Virus record (IMG/VR): IMGVR_UViG_3300047558_000049
Location: 1-64,000 of that record
Strand: one strand, 5' to 3'
DNA: 64,000 nucleotides
Source: a virus
Positions within the stretch are counted from its first letter, which is position 1, and each line of letters begins with the position of its first letter. The position numbers and the translations under genes are program-made. Under the pieces are notes generated by a model, which was not told the origin of the DNA, made no database searches, and was given only the letters and a program-made list of their open reading frames with translations. Below are positions 49,573-57,205 of the stretch, one piece after another.

Positions 49573-49814
49573 TGCATGTCCCTCAGCTTATCCAAGTGGT
49601 CCCAATAGAACTCAGTGTGTGCCTTGGCATCTTCCACCTTGTCGTGGTCGAGGTACTTGCACACATCACGTGCAGCTTCAACCGCACCTTGCAGATGTGT
49701 GTGAGCACGAGCGCCGTATTCAAAGCCCATCTCGTAGGCGTTCTCCATCGCAGTCACTGTGTTCTCGTCACAGCCAACGCTACGCAACAGCGTAGACATT
49801 TCATCTTTAGTCAT
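49569..49814 (-). CDS. Small acidic helical protein
   Basis: An 81-residue protein with EMSTLLRSVGCDENTVTAME, NAYEMGFEYGARAHTHL and an acidic end. ATGA overlap with the membrane-protein gene and 8-base overlap with the small gene upstream. No family recognised. Confidence 0.5.
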   Translation of the reverse strand: MTKDEMSTLLRSVGCDENTVTAMENAYEMGFEYGARAHTHLQGAVEAARDVCKYLDHDKVEDAKAHTEFYWDHLDKLRDMQ

Positions 49815-49914
49815 TTTGAAATTCCATCCAGTAGAAGAAGCCCCACAGCAGTGCTACCAGCACACCGCAGCCCAGCGCCATGAGAAGCACCATCAGTGCT
49901 ACGTTCTCGATCAT
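49807..49914 (-). CDS. 35-residue single-pass membrane microprotein
   Basis: A short gene from ATG 49914 to TAA 49807. The product is almost wholly a membrane helix: MIENVALMVLLMALGCGVLV followed by ALLWGFFYWMEFQND. It overlaps its neighbours at both ends (4 and 8 bases), so it is well placed in the operon. Single-pass microproteins of phages often modulate host membrane complexes; function here is unknown. Confidence 0.5.
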   Translation of the reverse strand: MIENVALMVLLMALGCGVLVALLWGFFYWMEFQND

Positions 49915-50033
49915 TTGCAGGTCCCCATACTCATTGCTTTGCTATGCAGCACATCCCACACGTCTGGGTCACCAGCGAATAGGAAGCAGCACACGAGTAG
50001 GAATACCCAGAAGCGTGTGTCATTGCTGTCCAT
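49911..50033 (-). CDS. 40-residue membrane microprotein
   Basis: A short gene from ATG 50033 to TGA 49911 in a TGATG and an ATGA overlap. It reads MDSNDTRFWVFLLVCCFLFA and continues polar to a short end. The hydrophobic Cys-Cys stretch is a single membrane segment. Part of a chain of small membrane proteins from 49.8 to 52.5 kb. Confidence 0.5.
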   Translation of the reverse strand: MDSNDTRFWVFLLVCCFLFAGDPDVWDVLHSKAMSMGTCK

Positions 50034-50317
50034 CAGTAGCCCCTTGCCTTGCGGCGTTCTGCCCAATACGCCTCGTTTTCGGCAGCATCCTTACGAGCAC
50101 CTACTACGCGCAAGTAGTTGATAGCCAACATGCCGACCACGATAGAGATACCGATCATCAGCATCCCTACCCAGAAGTTCGTGCAGAGTTGCCAGAGCAC
50201 CATCAGCACCCATGTGATTGCGGTGGTTGCGCCCACCACAAAGATAGCGATGCTTTTAAGTGTCGGTACGGTGGCTTGCCACGCGGCTTTTAAATCGTCT
50301 TTAAATTGTTGTTGCAT
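50033..50317 (-). CDS. Two-pass membrane protein
   Basis: A 94-residue protein with hydrophobic helices SIAIFVVGATTAITWVLMVL and WVGMLMIGISIVVGMLAINY separated by a short loop, and a basic C-terminus. It overlaps the next membrane-protein gene by 17 bases. The layout resembles small holin-like or ion-channel proteins, but no lysis gene is nearby, so a host-membrane role is more likely. Confidence 0.58.
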   Translation of the reverse strand: MQQQFKDDLKAAWQATVPTLKSIAIFVVGATTAITWVLMVLWQLCTNFWVGMLMIGISIVVGMLAINYLRVVGARKDAAENEAYWAERRKARGY

Positions 50318-50522
50318 ATCTTTCCTCCTTACTCACATAGCTGATTCGCAAGAACAGCGCCCAGCCAAACAACCCAGTGCTGATAGCGTAGAACATGCGG
50401 TCTTCCCGAGCCCACATGAATGGGTCGAAGTTGGCACCTACGATAGCCATAAATGGATACACCAATGCCGCCGACACAATGAACGGCGTGACGCACAGCG
50501 TCATCTCTTTAAGTTCTTTCAT
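50301..50522 (-). CDS. Two-pass membrane protein
   Basis: A 73-residue protein: EMTLCVTPFIVSAALVYPFM and MFYAISTGLFGWALFLRISY are likely membrane helices around an acidic loop. Its stop overlaps the following gene by 17 bases. Function unknown. Confidence 0.55.
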   Translation of the reverse strand: MKELKEMTLCVTPFIVSAALVYPFMAIVGANFDPFMWAREDRMFYAISTGLFGWALFLRISYVSKEERYATTI

Positions 50523-51010
50523 TGTGCCACCTCTTTACCTTTAGGCCAACCCAACTTGCTCAAGTCAGCCACAACATTTGCAAGGGCTGGTAGTGTGGTG
50601 ATCGGTTTCTCAATCGTCGGGAAGTAGCTCTTGAACTCGGGCAGTCGGTCGTTGAGTTGTTTGATAGTGGTACATGCCATGACAGCAGCTTTGAGCGAGT
50701 CACGTGCGTTCTGCCGCGCCTTGTCTTCGTCGTGGTATTTCTGCTTGAGCTGGTCAAGGGTCTTGGTTTCAACATCCCCGATGACCACATCCCGCGTACC
50801 CCAGCTACACCCGTCGTATATCAAATCGCCGAAGTGGTGGGTGCGTAACGCGTGCGGTGCCTTCTTGTACAGCTTGCGGCACTCAGGTGACATGGCCTTG
50901 ACGATGGCGGCTTGCAGTTCCTCCCTGCGCTTCTTCTTGTCTGGTACCGGCACATCATTCATGATGGCGCGGACGATTGCCTCTTTATCCCATTTGGTGA
51001 TGCGTGACAT
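50519..51010 (-). CDS. Nmad5-like protein (possible nucleotide-modification link)
   Basis: A 163-residue protein with helices (RRREELQAAIVKAMSPECRK) and a C-terminal block RLPEFKSYFPTIEKPITTLP followed by LANVVADLSKLGWPKGK. This resembles the domain called Nmad5, associated with modified-DNA phages, as I remember it; the match is by eye only. Four-base overlap with the membrane-protein gene. Confidence 0.4.
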   Translation of the reverse strand: MSRITKWDKEAIVRAIMNDVPVPDKKKRREELQAAIVKAMSPECRKLYKKAPHALRTHHFGDLIYDGCSWGTRDVVIGDVETKTLDQLKQKYHDEDKARQNARDSLKAAVMACTTIKQLNDRLPEFKSYFPTIEKPITTLPALANVVADLSKLGWPKGKEVAQ

Positions 51011-51194
51011 TTGATTCCCCTTTGATGATTGGTTTTACATGGCATGAATGGTGGAGGGTGCTGAGACCCTCCCCCTCTAGTTGGCAGACGTACCGCCATT
51101 TGTTCTTCCACAGGTAGCGCCCGAGGAACGTGAACCGTTGGCCTGTACGTTTGAGCATGAATCTCGCCCCTTCGGGCAGCTCCCGTAGAAACAT
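50985..51194 (-). CDS. Small basic protein
   Basis: A 69-residue protein from ATG 51194 in a TGATG overlap with the SPFH gene. It has FLRELPEGARFMLKRTGQRF, TFLGRYLWKNKWRYVCQLEG and a C-terminal His/Cys-rich end (HHSCHVKP, THHQMG). The small beta-barrel-like pattern is of the kind seen in nucleic-acid or protein binding adaptors. Function unknown. Confidence 0.52.
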   Translation of the reverse strand: MFLRELPEGARFMLKRTGQRFTFLGRYLWKNKWRYVCQLEGEGLSTLHHSCHVKPIIKGESNVTHHQMG

Positions 51195-51997
51195 CACTTC
51201 ACGTGAATGAATGGCGTGGCGTTGCCCGACATAGTGGCAGGCAGCTTGCCGTCCCACTTCTTGATGGCTTCGAGGTCAACGAACTGCTGGCCGCCCTGTG
51301 CTGACACGGCAGATGCCTTGATACGGATTGCATCGGCTACACCCTGAGCCTCGACACGCATACGCTCGGCTTCGGCCTTGGCCAACTCAACTTCCTTCTG
51401 CTTGGCGTTGATCTGGAATTGGCGGTTGGCCGCTTCCATGATGGCCTTCTCAAGTGCGGGGTCGGTCACGAGGTTACGCACGTTGGCACTACGCACAAAG
51501 AACCAGCCCTTACCTGCTGACTCGTCGAGGTCCTTCTGCAACTGCTTGACCACATCGGCAGCGATTGACGTGCGCTCAGTGTGTACCGTGGCAGAGCCGT
51601 ACTTGGTCACCGTGTTGTAGATGTTCTCACGTGCTTGGCGGGTCACATAGTTCATACCGATGCGTGCGCCGTCTTCGCCCTTCTCATAGGTTACGTCGCC
51701 CGGCCAGCGGGTCATGATGTCCGCAGCTTTGCTTGGGTCGATCTGAATGTAGATGTCCACGTCCAAGTCAGACAGTGTGATCTTGTCGCTTGTCTGCGGC
51801 TTCATGTCGTCGAACTTCAGCAAGAGTTCTTTTGCAGATACCTCGGTCACACGTTTGAACATGGTGAAGTACACGCCCGGCGGCATGGTCTCATGCTTGA
51901 CCTGACCCAGCGTGGATTCCACACCGATGTTGCCCGTGTCGATTTGTGAACATGCTGTCAGCCAGACAGCGGCGAATGCGATTAAAAGTCGTTTCAT
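51194..51997 (-). CDS. SPFH/prohibitin-like lipoprotein
   Basis: A 267-residue protein from ATG 51997 (AAGGAGAGATAC upstream). A signal peptide ends in a canonical lipobox, LLIAFAAVWLTAC, so Cys16 is lipidated. The body is a Band-7/SPFH domain: NIGVESTLGQVKHETMPPGV, ITLSDLDVDIYIQIDPSKAA, a helical VTDPALEKAIMEAANRQFQI and a coiled-coil AEAERMRVEAQGVADAIRIK. Such proteins form membrane rings like HflK/C and stomatin. A lipidated phage copy could alter host protease or membrane organisation. Confidence 0.82.
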   Translation of the reverse strand: MKRLLIAFAAVWLTACSQIDTGNIGVESTLGQVKHETMPPGVYFTMFKRVTEVSAKELLLKFDDMKPQTSDKITLSDLDVDIYIQIDPSKAADIMTRWPGDVTYEKGEDGARIGMNYVTRQARENIYNTVTKYGSATVHTERTSIAADVVKQLQKDLDESAGKGWFFVRSANVRNLVTDPALEKAIMEAANRQFQINAKQKEVELAKAEAERMRVEAQGVADAIRIKASAVSAQGGQQFVDLEAIKKWDGKLPATMSGNATPFIHVK

Positions 51998-52007
51998 GTA
52001 TCTCTCC

Positions 52008-52199
52008 TTAAAAGATTTTTCCGGAACCAAAAGTAGCTTGCGTCATGAACGCCAGCCATACGAGTAAGAACAATGCCACCACCTTGAACAGATGTGTGCC
52101 ACGGAACTTACGCAAAGCGTCCTTGGCCTCGCTCGGCAGGTAGTACCAACCGAAGTAGCCAATGAACACAATTAGGGTGAGGGCAATGAGATGTTTCAT
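52008..52199 (-). CDS. Two-pass small membrane protein
   Basis: A 63-residue protein from ATG 52199 (AGGAGG upstream). MKHLIALTLIVFIGYFGWYY and LFKVVALFLLVWLAFMTQAT form two membrane helices joined by a basic loop. It precedes the SPFH gene by 10 bases. A partner of the SPFH lipoprotein is possible from linkage only. Confidence 0.58.
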   Translation of the reverse strand: MKHLIALTLIVFIGYFGWYYLPSEAKDALRKFRGTHLFKVVALFLLVWLAFMTQATFGSGKIF

Positions 52200-52501
52200 T
52201 TCCACGTCCTCCACATATAGACACCGATAAATATCCACATGCACACACCGATAGCCAAGTACGCCTTGTCTTGCCAGCGTTGCTCAGGTGGGTAGAACGA
52301 TTCCATGCCGTCACCTAGATGGCGGAACGCATCGTCTGTTGTGCGTGGGAAGCACCGTGTCGTAGGGCAACCGTGGTTGTCGATGTAGTGCTGGGCACGT
52401 TCACGTGTCGATGCACGTACAACCTTGGGCTTCTTATAGATAGCGACGAGCAGCCTACGCTTGACTCGCGTCTTGATGATTGTGTAGATACGGTTAAACA
52501 T
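52196..52501 (-). CDS. C-terminally anchored membrane protein
   Basis: A 101-residue protein with a basic N-terminus (NRIYTIIKTRVKRRLLVAIY), a Cys-containing middle (NHGCPTTRCFPRTT) and one C-terminal membrane helix (AYLAIGVCMWIFIGVYMWRT). It overlaps both neighbours. No family recognised. Confidence 0.55.
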   Translation of the reverse strand: MFNRIYTIIKTRVKRRLLVAIYKKPKVVRASTRERAQHYIDNHGCPTTRCFPRTTDDAFRHLGDGMESFYPPEQRWQDKAYLAIGVCMWIFIGVYMWRTWK

Positions 52502-52860
52502 TATTTAATCTCTCCAAAAAATCTGCCTTGGGTTGGGTCCCCAGTGCCGTCATAGAAAGCACTCATCTTGTCTTGTGCCATGTCAATGATGACCTTACGC
52601 TTCTTCACAAGATGCTTGCTGTTCTCAGACACCAGCCAGTACGCGTCACCGATGCGGTGGCCGATGGATTTAATCTCACCCATAGGGTCAACCATACTGA
52701 GCAATGCCACATCCTTGCGTACCCAATCGGGCAACGCCTCGTCCGTGAACGTAGCACTGGGGCCGATCGTGTCTGTCGTGTTCTCAAGGTAGCACGTCAG
52801 CGACCAGCGCCCGCTTGGTTTGCGCATTACTCGGTATAGGTAGTCTGGGTGTCGTTGCAA
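52501..52860 (-). CDS. Protein of unknown function (TTG start)
   Basis: A 119-residue protein. TTG 52860 is chosen because GAAGGAAAG lies just ahead and the reading frame upstream overlaps the VWA gene without support. It reads LYRVMRKPSGRWSLTCYLEN, WVRKDVALLSMVDPMGEIKS and MAQDKMSAFYDGTGDPTQGR, typical of a mixed alpha/beta protein. Position after the VWA gene suggests it may belong to the same module, but no function is visible. Confidence 0.52.
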   Translation of the reverse strand: MQRHPDYLYRVMRKPSGRWSLTCYLENTTDTIGPSATFTDEALPDWVRKDVALLSMVDPMGEIKSIGHRIGDAYWLVSENSKHLVKKRKVIIDMAQDKMSAFYDGTGDPTQGRFFGEIK

Positions 52861-52870
52861 TTTCTTTCCT

Positions 52871-54040
52871 TCACATATGAACGGTAACGCCGTTAGCAGC
52901 GGTGATATGTCGGTTGTCAGCGATACACCAGAGTATTGGCGCAGGCCAATCGGTGCCCCAGCTTCCGAAGACTTCACCGTCTGTAAGCATGACGATACAG
53001 TCGGGTTTGATATTGTGCTCATTGAGATAGGCAGACATGCACTCGGGGTCGGTGCCGCCGCCACCTTTAGGCTTAGTGGATTCGCGCAGTGTTGATAGCG
53101 CGGCTTCGTCATAGGTTTCGTGTGCTGCAACGTTGTGCCCCCAGTAAATCAGATCGACCATCTCAGGCTTCACAGAATCAAAAATTGATTGCGCCTCGGA
53201 CAAGAAAGCAGCCAGTTCCTTGTTGCCAATAGAGCCAGACGTGTCTACGCCCACCGCGATGCGGAAGATGCGATCACTGAAGGTTGTGGGCAACATCAGG
53301 TCTTGGCTTTGGAAACGTCGATTGATACGACGATAGCTTGAGTAGTCGTCGCCAACCTTACTGTTCGTGATGAACTCACGCAACGCCTCACGCCAATCAA
53401 CCTTAGGCTCCAGCATGTCGAGTAGGGCGCGGTCAACGTTCACGCCAGCCTTGGATGCAAGGATGCCGCCTTGACGCAACGCGCCGTCAATCGTGCGGGC
53501 CAGCTCATCCACCTCATCAGGTGTCATGTCTTCGGTGCTGTCCCAATCGTGTTGGTCGAAGCCTGCATTGCCAGACTTACCTGCGGAGCTGCCACCGTTG
53601 GGGTACTGTTGCTTGAGCTTGCGGAACACCTCACCTGCGTCCATGCCACGGTACTGCTCGTCGAGGCAACCACCATCAGGCAGTTTGACGAAACGATCTT
53701 TGAGGTAGCGGTCGTTGATCGGCAGGTTGATAACGAAGTCACACGCCATGTTCGCAAGCATGGGGTCTTCCTTATACATCCAGCGCCAGATGAACGTGTG
53801 CTTAAACGCGCAGTGCATCTTCTCATGCAACACCAAACCCATCAGCTCTTGGTCAGACAAGGTAGCAATGAATTGTTGGCTGTACTTGGTGTTCACGCCA
53901 TCGGTACATGCGGTCACCGCAGGGTCATCGACCACTTCGGTTTTGCCATACATGATGATGCCAGCAAGCATCATGTACTCAGGGTCACGGATGAGTGACA
54001 CGTGAGCGCGTTCGAGTCGCTGTTGTGGTGTTAAGTTCAT
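52871..54040 (-). CDS. VWA/metallopeptidase-like protein (DUF2201-type)
   Basis: A 389-residue protein. The N-terminal part holds LVLHEKMHCAFKHTFIW with HExxH at about 72-76, the metallopeptidase-like DUF2201 signature. The C-terminal part is a von Willebrand A fold whose MIDAS is VGVDTSGSIG (D266, S268, S270) with GGGGTDPE near 330. Such proteins act with MoxR-type ATPases in assembling or activating other proteins. ATG has GGAGG upstream. The partner ATPase lies 0.7 kb upstream. Confidence 0.85.
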   Translation of the reverse strand: MNLTPQQRLERAHVSLIRDPEYMMLAGIIMYGKTEVVDDPAVTACTDGVNTKYSQQFIATLSDQELMGLVLHEKMHCAFKHTFIWRWMYKEDPMLANMACDFVINLPINDRYLKDRFVKLPDGGCLDEQYRGMDAGEVFRKLKQQYPNGGSSAGKSGNAGFDQHDWDSTEDMTPDEVDELARTIDGALRQGGILASKAGVNVDRALLDMLEPKVDWREALREFITNSKVGDDYSSYRRINRRFQSQDLMLPTTFSDRIFRIAVGVDTSGSIGNKELAAFLSEAQSIFDSVKPEMVDLIYWGHNVAAHETYDEAALSTLRESTKPKGGGGTDPECMSAYLNEHNIKPDCIVMLTDGEVFGSWGTDWPAPILWCIADNRHITAANGVTVHM

Positions 54041-54041
54041 A

Positions 54042-54404
54042 TTACCTCCGGCCTATCGGCCCTTTCGATCTGAGTTTCTTGAGTTCGGCTAAGTCTTTGC
54101 TTACCTGCTCGGCGTGTCGCTTCACAGCTTCGTCAACCATCGGCCCGAGGAGCCGCTGTACTTCGCTACCCACACCATCAGCCAGTATCAAGCGCAGGTT
54201 ACGTTGCAATTGGTCTTCAAAGTAATGCTTGAGTGGTGTGCGCATGGTTTTAAGCTCTGCGTCAACCAGCTTGCCTGATACCCAACTGCAAACCTCGGGG
54301 CGATCGAACACCGCCGCCATAGCTGCGTGGATACGGTCAGTCACAACGTCGCCGTCTTTCAACAGCATCCACGCATCAGCCTTTTGCTTTTCTTCTGGTG
54401 TCAT
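54042..54404 (-). CDS. Helical protein within MoxR/VWA module
   Basis: A 120-residue helical protein from ATG 54404. It contains DAWMLLKDGDVVTDRIHAAM and QLQRNLRLILADGVGSEVQR, ending in a basic helix (ELKKLRSKGPIGRR). It lies between the ATPase and VWA genes and is coupled by ATGA, so it probably belongs to their complex. No family recognised. Confidence 0.55.
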   Translation of the reverse strand: MTPEEKQKADAWMLLKDGDVVTDRIHAAMAAVFDRPEVCSWVSGKLVDAELKTMRTPLKHYFEDQLQRNLRLILADGVGSEVQRLLGPMVDEAVKRHAEQVSKDLAELKKLRSKGPIGRR

Positions 54405-54712
54405 CGTGAGCCCTTCCAAGGTAGGGGTTGAATTGCATTCTGGTTGTTAGCTATCTGACCAGATGTGTTGCTGGCAAACTGCGAGTTGTATATCTGCTGT
54501 GCCATTTGATTCTTGGTGTTCATCATCGACTGCGCCAGACTGTTCTGATACTGCTGTGATTGATACGCCATACGCTCCCGCTCAAGGGTATCGAGCGCGT
54601 TTTGTATTAGCTGTGGGTTCTTCAGAAGCACGGCGAGAATCTTCTTCTCGACGGCTTCATCCGCAGACAACAGTATGGCGGCGTTCGCTTTGTTGTTATC
54701 TTTCTCGTTCAT
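54401..54712 (-). CDS. Gln/Asn-rich helical protein in MoxR/VWA module
   Basis: A 103-residue protein from ATG 54712, four bases after the ATPase stop. Its first half is charged (AILLSADEAVEKKILAVLLK) and its second half is Gln/Asn-rich (RMAYQSQQYQNSLAQSMMNT, NNQNAIQPLPWKGSR). Such low-complexity polar regions can drive assembly. It is translated with the VWA partner genes; role unknown. Confidence 0.52.
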   Translation of the reverse strand: MNEKDNNKANAAILLSADEAVEKKILAVLLKNPQLIQNALDTLERERMAYQSQQYQNSLAQSMMNTKNQMAQQIYNSQFASNTSGQIANNQNAIQPLPWKGSR

Positions 54713-54716
54713 GGCA

Positions 54717-55772
54717 TCACACGAACATGTATTGATTCTGGATAGCGAAGCCCGTGAACTTGCTGTTGTCGAGCACGAACGCCTTGCTGTCTTTCTTGAT
54801 AGCAGTGGTGCAGAACAACGCTTGCATTTCCTTGGGCATACGTGCCATGTAATCCATCCACGCATCGAGTGTGCCTTCCTCAACCCAGTTCAACGCTTGG
54901 TGAGTCAGCATCATCTTGCCTGCGATTTCCTTAGGCATCTTGGCGTTCTCAGGGTCAGCAAGAATCTCGGCACGCTTGGGCAACGAGTCACCCATAGCAA
55001 TCCACGCTTGCAAGTCAACGGTAGCTGGCGCACCGATGGTGCCGATCAGTGCCACCTCAAGCGCGTTGTTGGTGAAGCGATGACGGTTGTTCACGATCTT
55101 GCTGGCCTGTGTCAACGAGCGGTGTGTCACGAACGCAGTGCGTTGTGCCTTGGGGTGGAAGATGTATGGGTTGTCGTTCGGGTCTTGGTAGTGATCGAAC
55201 GGTGCCAACGCCTCGGGGCGCTCACCTGCCCACATGATGATCTCAGGTGCCACGCCATTGAGTGATGCGTAGTCGTCAATCCATTCCTTAGCGGTAGGCT
55301 TGGCCATCTTCACGAATGATAGGCGGTTGCGGTGGTGTGCTTGGAACGTATCGCCCACAGACTCAGAGCCTAGGTTGGTCGTTGCAAACACGATGCTGTC
55401 AGGGTGCAGGTATTGGTTACCCAAGCGGCGCTCAACCAGCAGAGGTAGGGCCGCATCTTTCACAGGCTTGGATGCCTTACCCATCTCGTCCAGCATGAGG
55501 ACGACAGGCGTGTTGTCGTGCATACCCAGCGAAGCGTTGGGGTAGAACTCAGATGACTTGGTTGCGTGGTCAACAGCAGGTACACGGAAGTCACCCTCGT
55601 GCATCACAGTCATGTCGAGGTACATCTTGCGGTGCGTAGGGAAACGCTTGGCCACCATGTCGATCAAAGATGATTTACCAGAACCGATGTGGCCCTCAAC
55701 AATAGTGGTCACGTCAGCGCCAGTGGCGGAGATAAAGTCAACGGTCTCGTTGTAGTTCATGTGAGCTTGCAT
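54717..55772 (-). CDS. MoxR-like AAA+ ATPase
   Basis: A 351-residue AAA+ protein. Walker A VEGHIGSGKSSL (about 25-36), Walker B VVLMLDEMGK (about 90-99), sensor-like FATTNLGSES and HHRNRLSFVKM follow. MoxR proteins remodel or insert metal or ligands into clients together with VWA proteins, in line with the gene at 52.9-54.0 kb. It starts after CTGAAAGACTACT. It lies 17 bases after the DUF3150 gene upstream. Confidence 0.88.
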   Translation of the reverse strand: MQAHMNYNETVDFISATGADVTTIVEGHIGSGKSSLIDMVAKRFPTHRKMYLDMTVMHEGDFRVPAVDHATKSSEFYPNASLGMHDNTPVVLMLDEMGKASKPVKDAALPLLVERRLGNQYLHPDSIVFATTNLGSESVGDTFQAHHRNRLSFVKMAKPTAKEWIDDYASLNGVAPEIIMWAGERPEALAPFDHYQDPNDNPYIFHPKAQRTAFVTHRSLTQASKIVNNRHRFTNNALEVALIGTIGAPATVDLQAWIAMGDSLPKRAEILADPENAKMPKEIAGKMMLTHQALNWVEEGTLDAWMDYMARMPKEMQALFCTTAIKKDSKAFVLDNSKFTGFAIQNQYMFV

Positions 55773-55789
55773 AGTAGTCTTTCAGTTGG

Positions 55790-56656
55790 TTAGATTTCAA
55801 GTTGGAATTTTTCTACGAGGTCATTCATCTTTGTCTTGACTGACTCACGTAGCTCAGGGGACTCACGTAGGGATTTGATGTCTACGTTCTCTAATGACAG
55901 CTCAAGCTGTCGTCGTGCTTCTTCTAGCTTGGGGTCGTCCAGCACGTTAAGCGATTTCAATGTCTCGCACAAACGCAGGGCGTTCTCAAGCATGGATGCA
56001 AACAACTTCGATGGCTTGCCATCTTCTTTGGGCACCATCTTGTTGCGGATGTGGGTGATCTCTAGATACAACCTATCCCACGGCTCGATCATGGCATCCT
56101 CAAGGCGGTCACGCATGGTCGCTTCGAACTTGTCCTTGAGCTGCTGTGCGGCCTCGGCAGGTATGTCTACACGGAAGTCACCAGACTCAGGCACAGGTGT
56201 GAAGTGGTAGCGTAGGGCAAACTTCTTATGGAGGTCTGACGCGTCAGGGTACTCTTTCGAATCGAAAAGTTTTCCCAGCTTGAAAGCCTGTGCTGCTACC
56301 TTTGTCGAGTAGTTATTCACAAACCTATCCACAAGCGCGTTGAACTGTTGCTCGTGCTGATTCAGCTCGTGGCTAATGTCGAAGAACGCTTTGGTTGGTA
56401 CCAAGCGTGTGCCTGTGTCTGACCACGGCAGAGTCACCTGATACAACCATGTGCGCACCAAGCCAGCGTACGAATTGATCGCGGCTAGGTCATCGTCCTC
56501 AGCAAACAGATTCTTGTGAACCGATGTAGCTGAAGCACGTGCGCCCTTGGCCAAGCTAACCTCGTTGGCTGTTGCCTTGTCTTGCTTGCGCCCTGTGTAC
56601 ACAGAGATGTTTAAGTCGAGCAGCATCGCACTCGACGAGAGTGATTTATGTTTCAT
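55790..56656 (-). CDS. DUF3150-like protein (partner of MoxR/VWA)
   Basis: A 288-residue helical protein beginning MKHKSLSSSAMLLDLNISVY. Its coiled coils include LYLEITHIRNKMVPKEDGKP and LEEARRQLELSLENVDIKSL. In many phages a DUF3150 protein is encoded beside MoxR and VWA genes and is thought to be their partner or client. Its ribosome site AGGA lies in the right half of the palindrome at 56661-56674, so any protein bound to that palindrome could block its translation start region or transcription. Confidence 0.78.
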   Translation of the reverse strand: MKHKSLSSSAMLLDLNISVYTGRKQDKATANEVSLAKGARASATSVHKNLFAEDDDLAAINSYAGLVRTWLYQVTLPWSDTGTRLVPTKAFFDISHELNQHEQQFNALVDRFVNNYSTKVAAQAFKLGKLFDSKEYPDASDLHKKFALRYHFTPVPESGDFRVDIPAEAAQQLKDKFEATMRDRLEDAMIEPWDRLYLEITHIRNKMVPKEDGKPSKLFASMLENALRLCETLKSLNVLDDPKLEEARRQLELSLENVDIKSLRESPELRESVKTKMNDLVEKFQLEI

Positions 56657-56660
56657 GATT

Positions 56661-56674
56661 TCCTACCGGTAGGA
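56661..56674. promoter_or_regulatory. Palindromic site A (TCCTAC-CG-GTAGGA)
   Basis: A perfect 14-base palindrome TCCTACCGGTAGGA in the short gap between two - strand genes. Its right half on the - strand provides the AGGA ribosome site of the DUF3150 gene. Member of the right-arm palindrome family. A two-base centre is too small for an RNA hairpin, favouring a dimeric DNA-binding protein. Confidence 0.75.
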
Positions 56675-57136
56675 TTAAGCAGTGCGCAAGATTTCGATCT
56701 TGTTCGTGGTCTTGTTGGTGCACACCTTGTGCGAGTCATTGCCGAAGCACTTGGCCGCAGCGTTGGACACCGTACTGAGCAAGTCGTGCAGATTCACGTC
56801 ACACATAATCATCTCAGGGGTCAAGCCAATCTCGGCCACATCACCAACCTTGAGGCATTCAACGTAAGGCAAGACTGCGTTGCGCATCGAACCGTATGGC
56901 ATTTTCAAAGCGCGGCGTTTGGCTTCTTTTTTGGGGGGCTTGGCGGCCACCAGTTCCAAAGAACCCTGCGTGATAGTCGTGCCATCGCTCAAGCGAATGA
57001 TGTACTCAGTACCAGCCACAGCCAGTAGGCGCAGCGCCTGCTCGATGGTACGTTTGACAATCTCAGGCGCAGTAGATGCGGCGAGAGTAGGGTTTGTTAC
57101 TTGGTTCACGGTGCGTGAGTTGTTTGCGTTTGTCAT
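56675..57136 (-). CDS. Protein of unknown function at module start
   Basis: A 153-residue protein with a strand-rich middle (TEYIIRLSDGTTITQGSLEL), then basic PPKKEAKRRALKMPYGSMRN and VLPYVECLKVGDVAEIGLTP. The C-terminus holds Cys-containing strands. It lies just downstream of a strong promoter and starts the DUF3150/MoxR/VWA operon. The basic segment suggests nucleic-acid contact; regulatory role is possible. Confidence 0.55.
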   Translation of the reverse strand: MTNANNSRTVNQVTNPTLAASTAPEIVKRTIEQALRLLAVAGTEYIIRLSDGTTITQGSLELVAAKPPKKEAKRRALKMPYGSMRNAVLPYVECLKVGDVAEIGLTPEMIMCDVNLHDLLSTVSNAAAKCFGNDSHKVCTNKTTNKIEILRTA

Positions 57137-57163
57137 AGAAGTTTCTCCAGTTAATTTGTTTAC

Positions 57164-57199
57164 ATGATGAAGTTTACATCATAAAGTTGGTTGTGTCAA
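57164..57199 (-). promoter_or_regulatory. Promoter with overlapping palindromic operator
   Basis: Read on the - strand: TTGACA (57199-57194), 17-base spacer, TAAACT (57176-57171). A 19-base inverted repeat ATGATG-TAAACTT-CATCAT overlies the -10 box (57164-57182), so a bound repressor would shut the promoter. It lies just after the stop of the 131-residue gene and drives the 153-residue gene and the MoxR/VWA module. Confidence 0.82.
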
Positions 57200-57205
57200 G
57201 TATGT

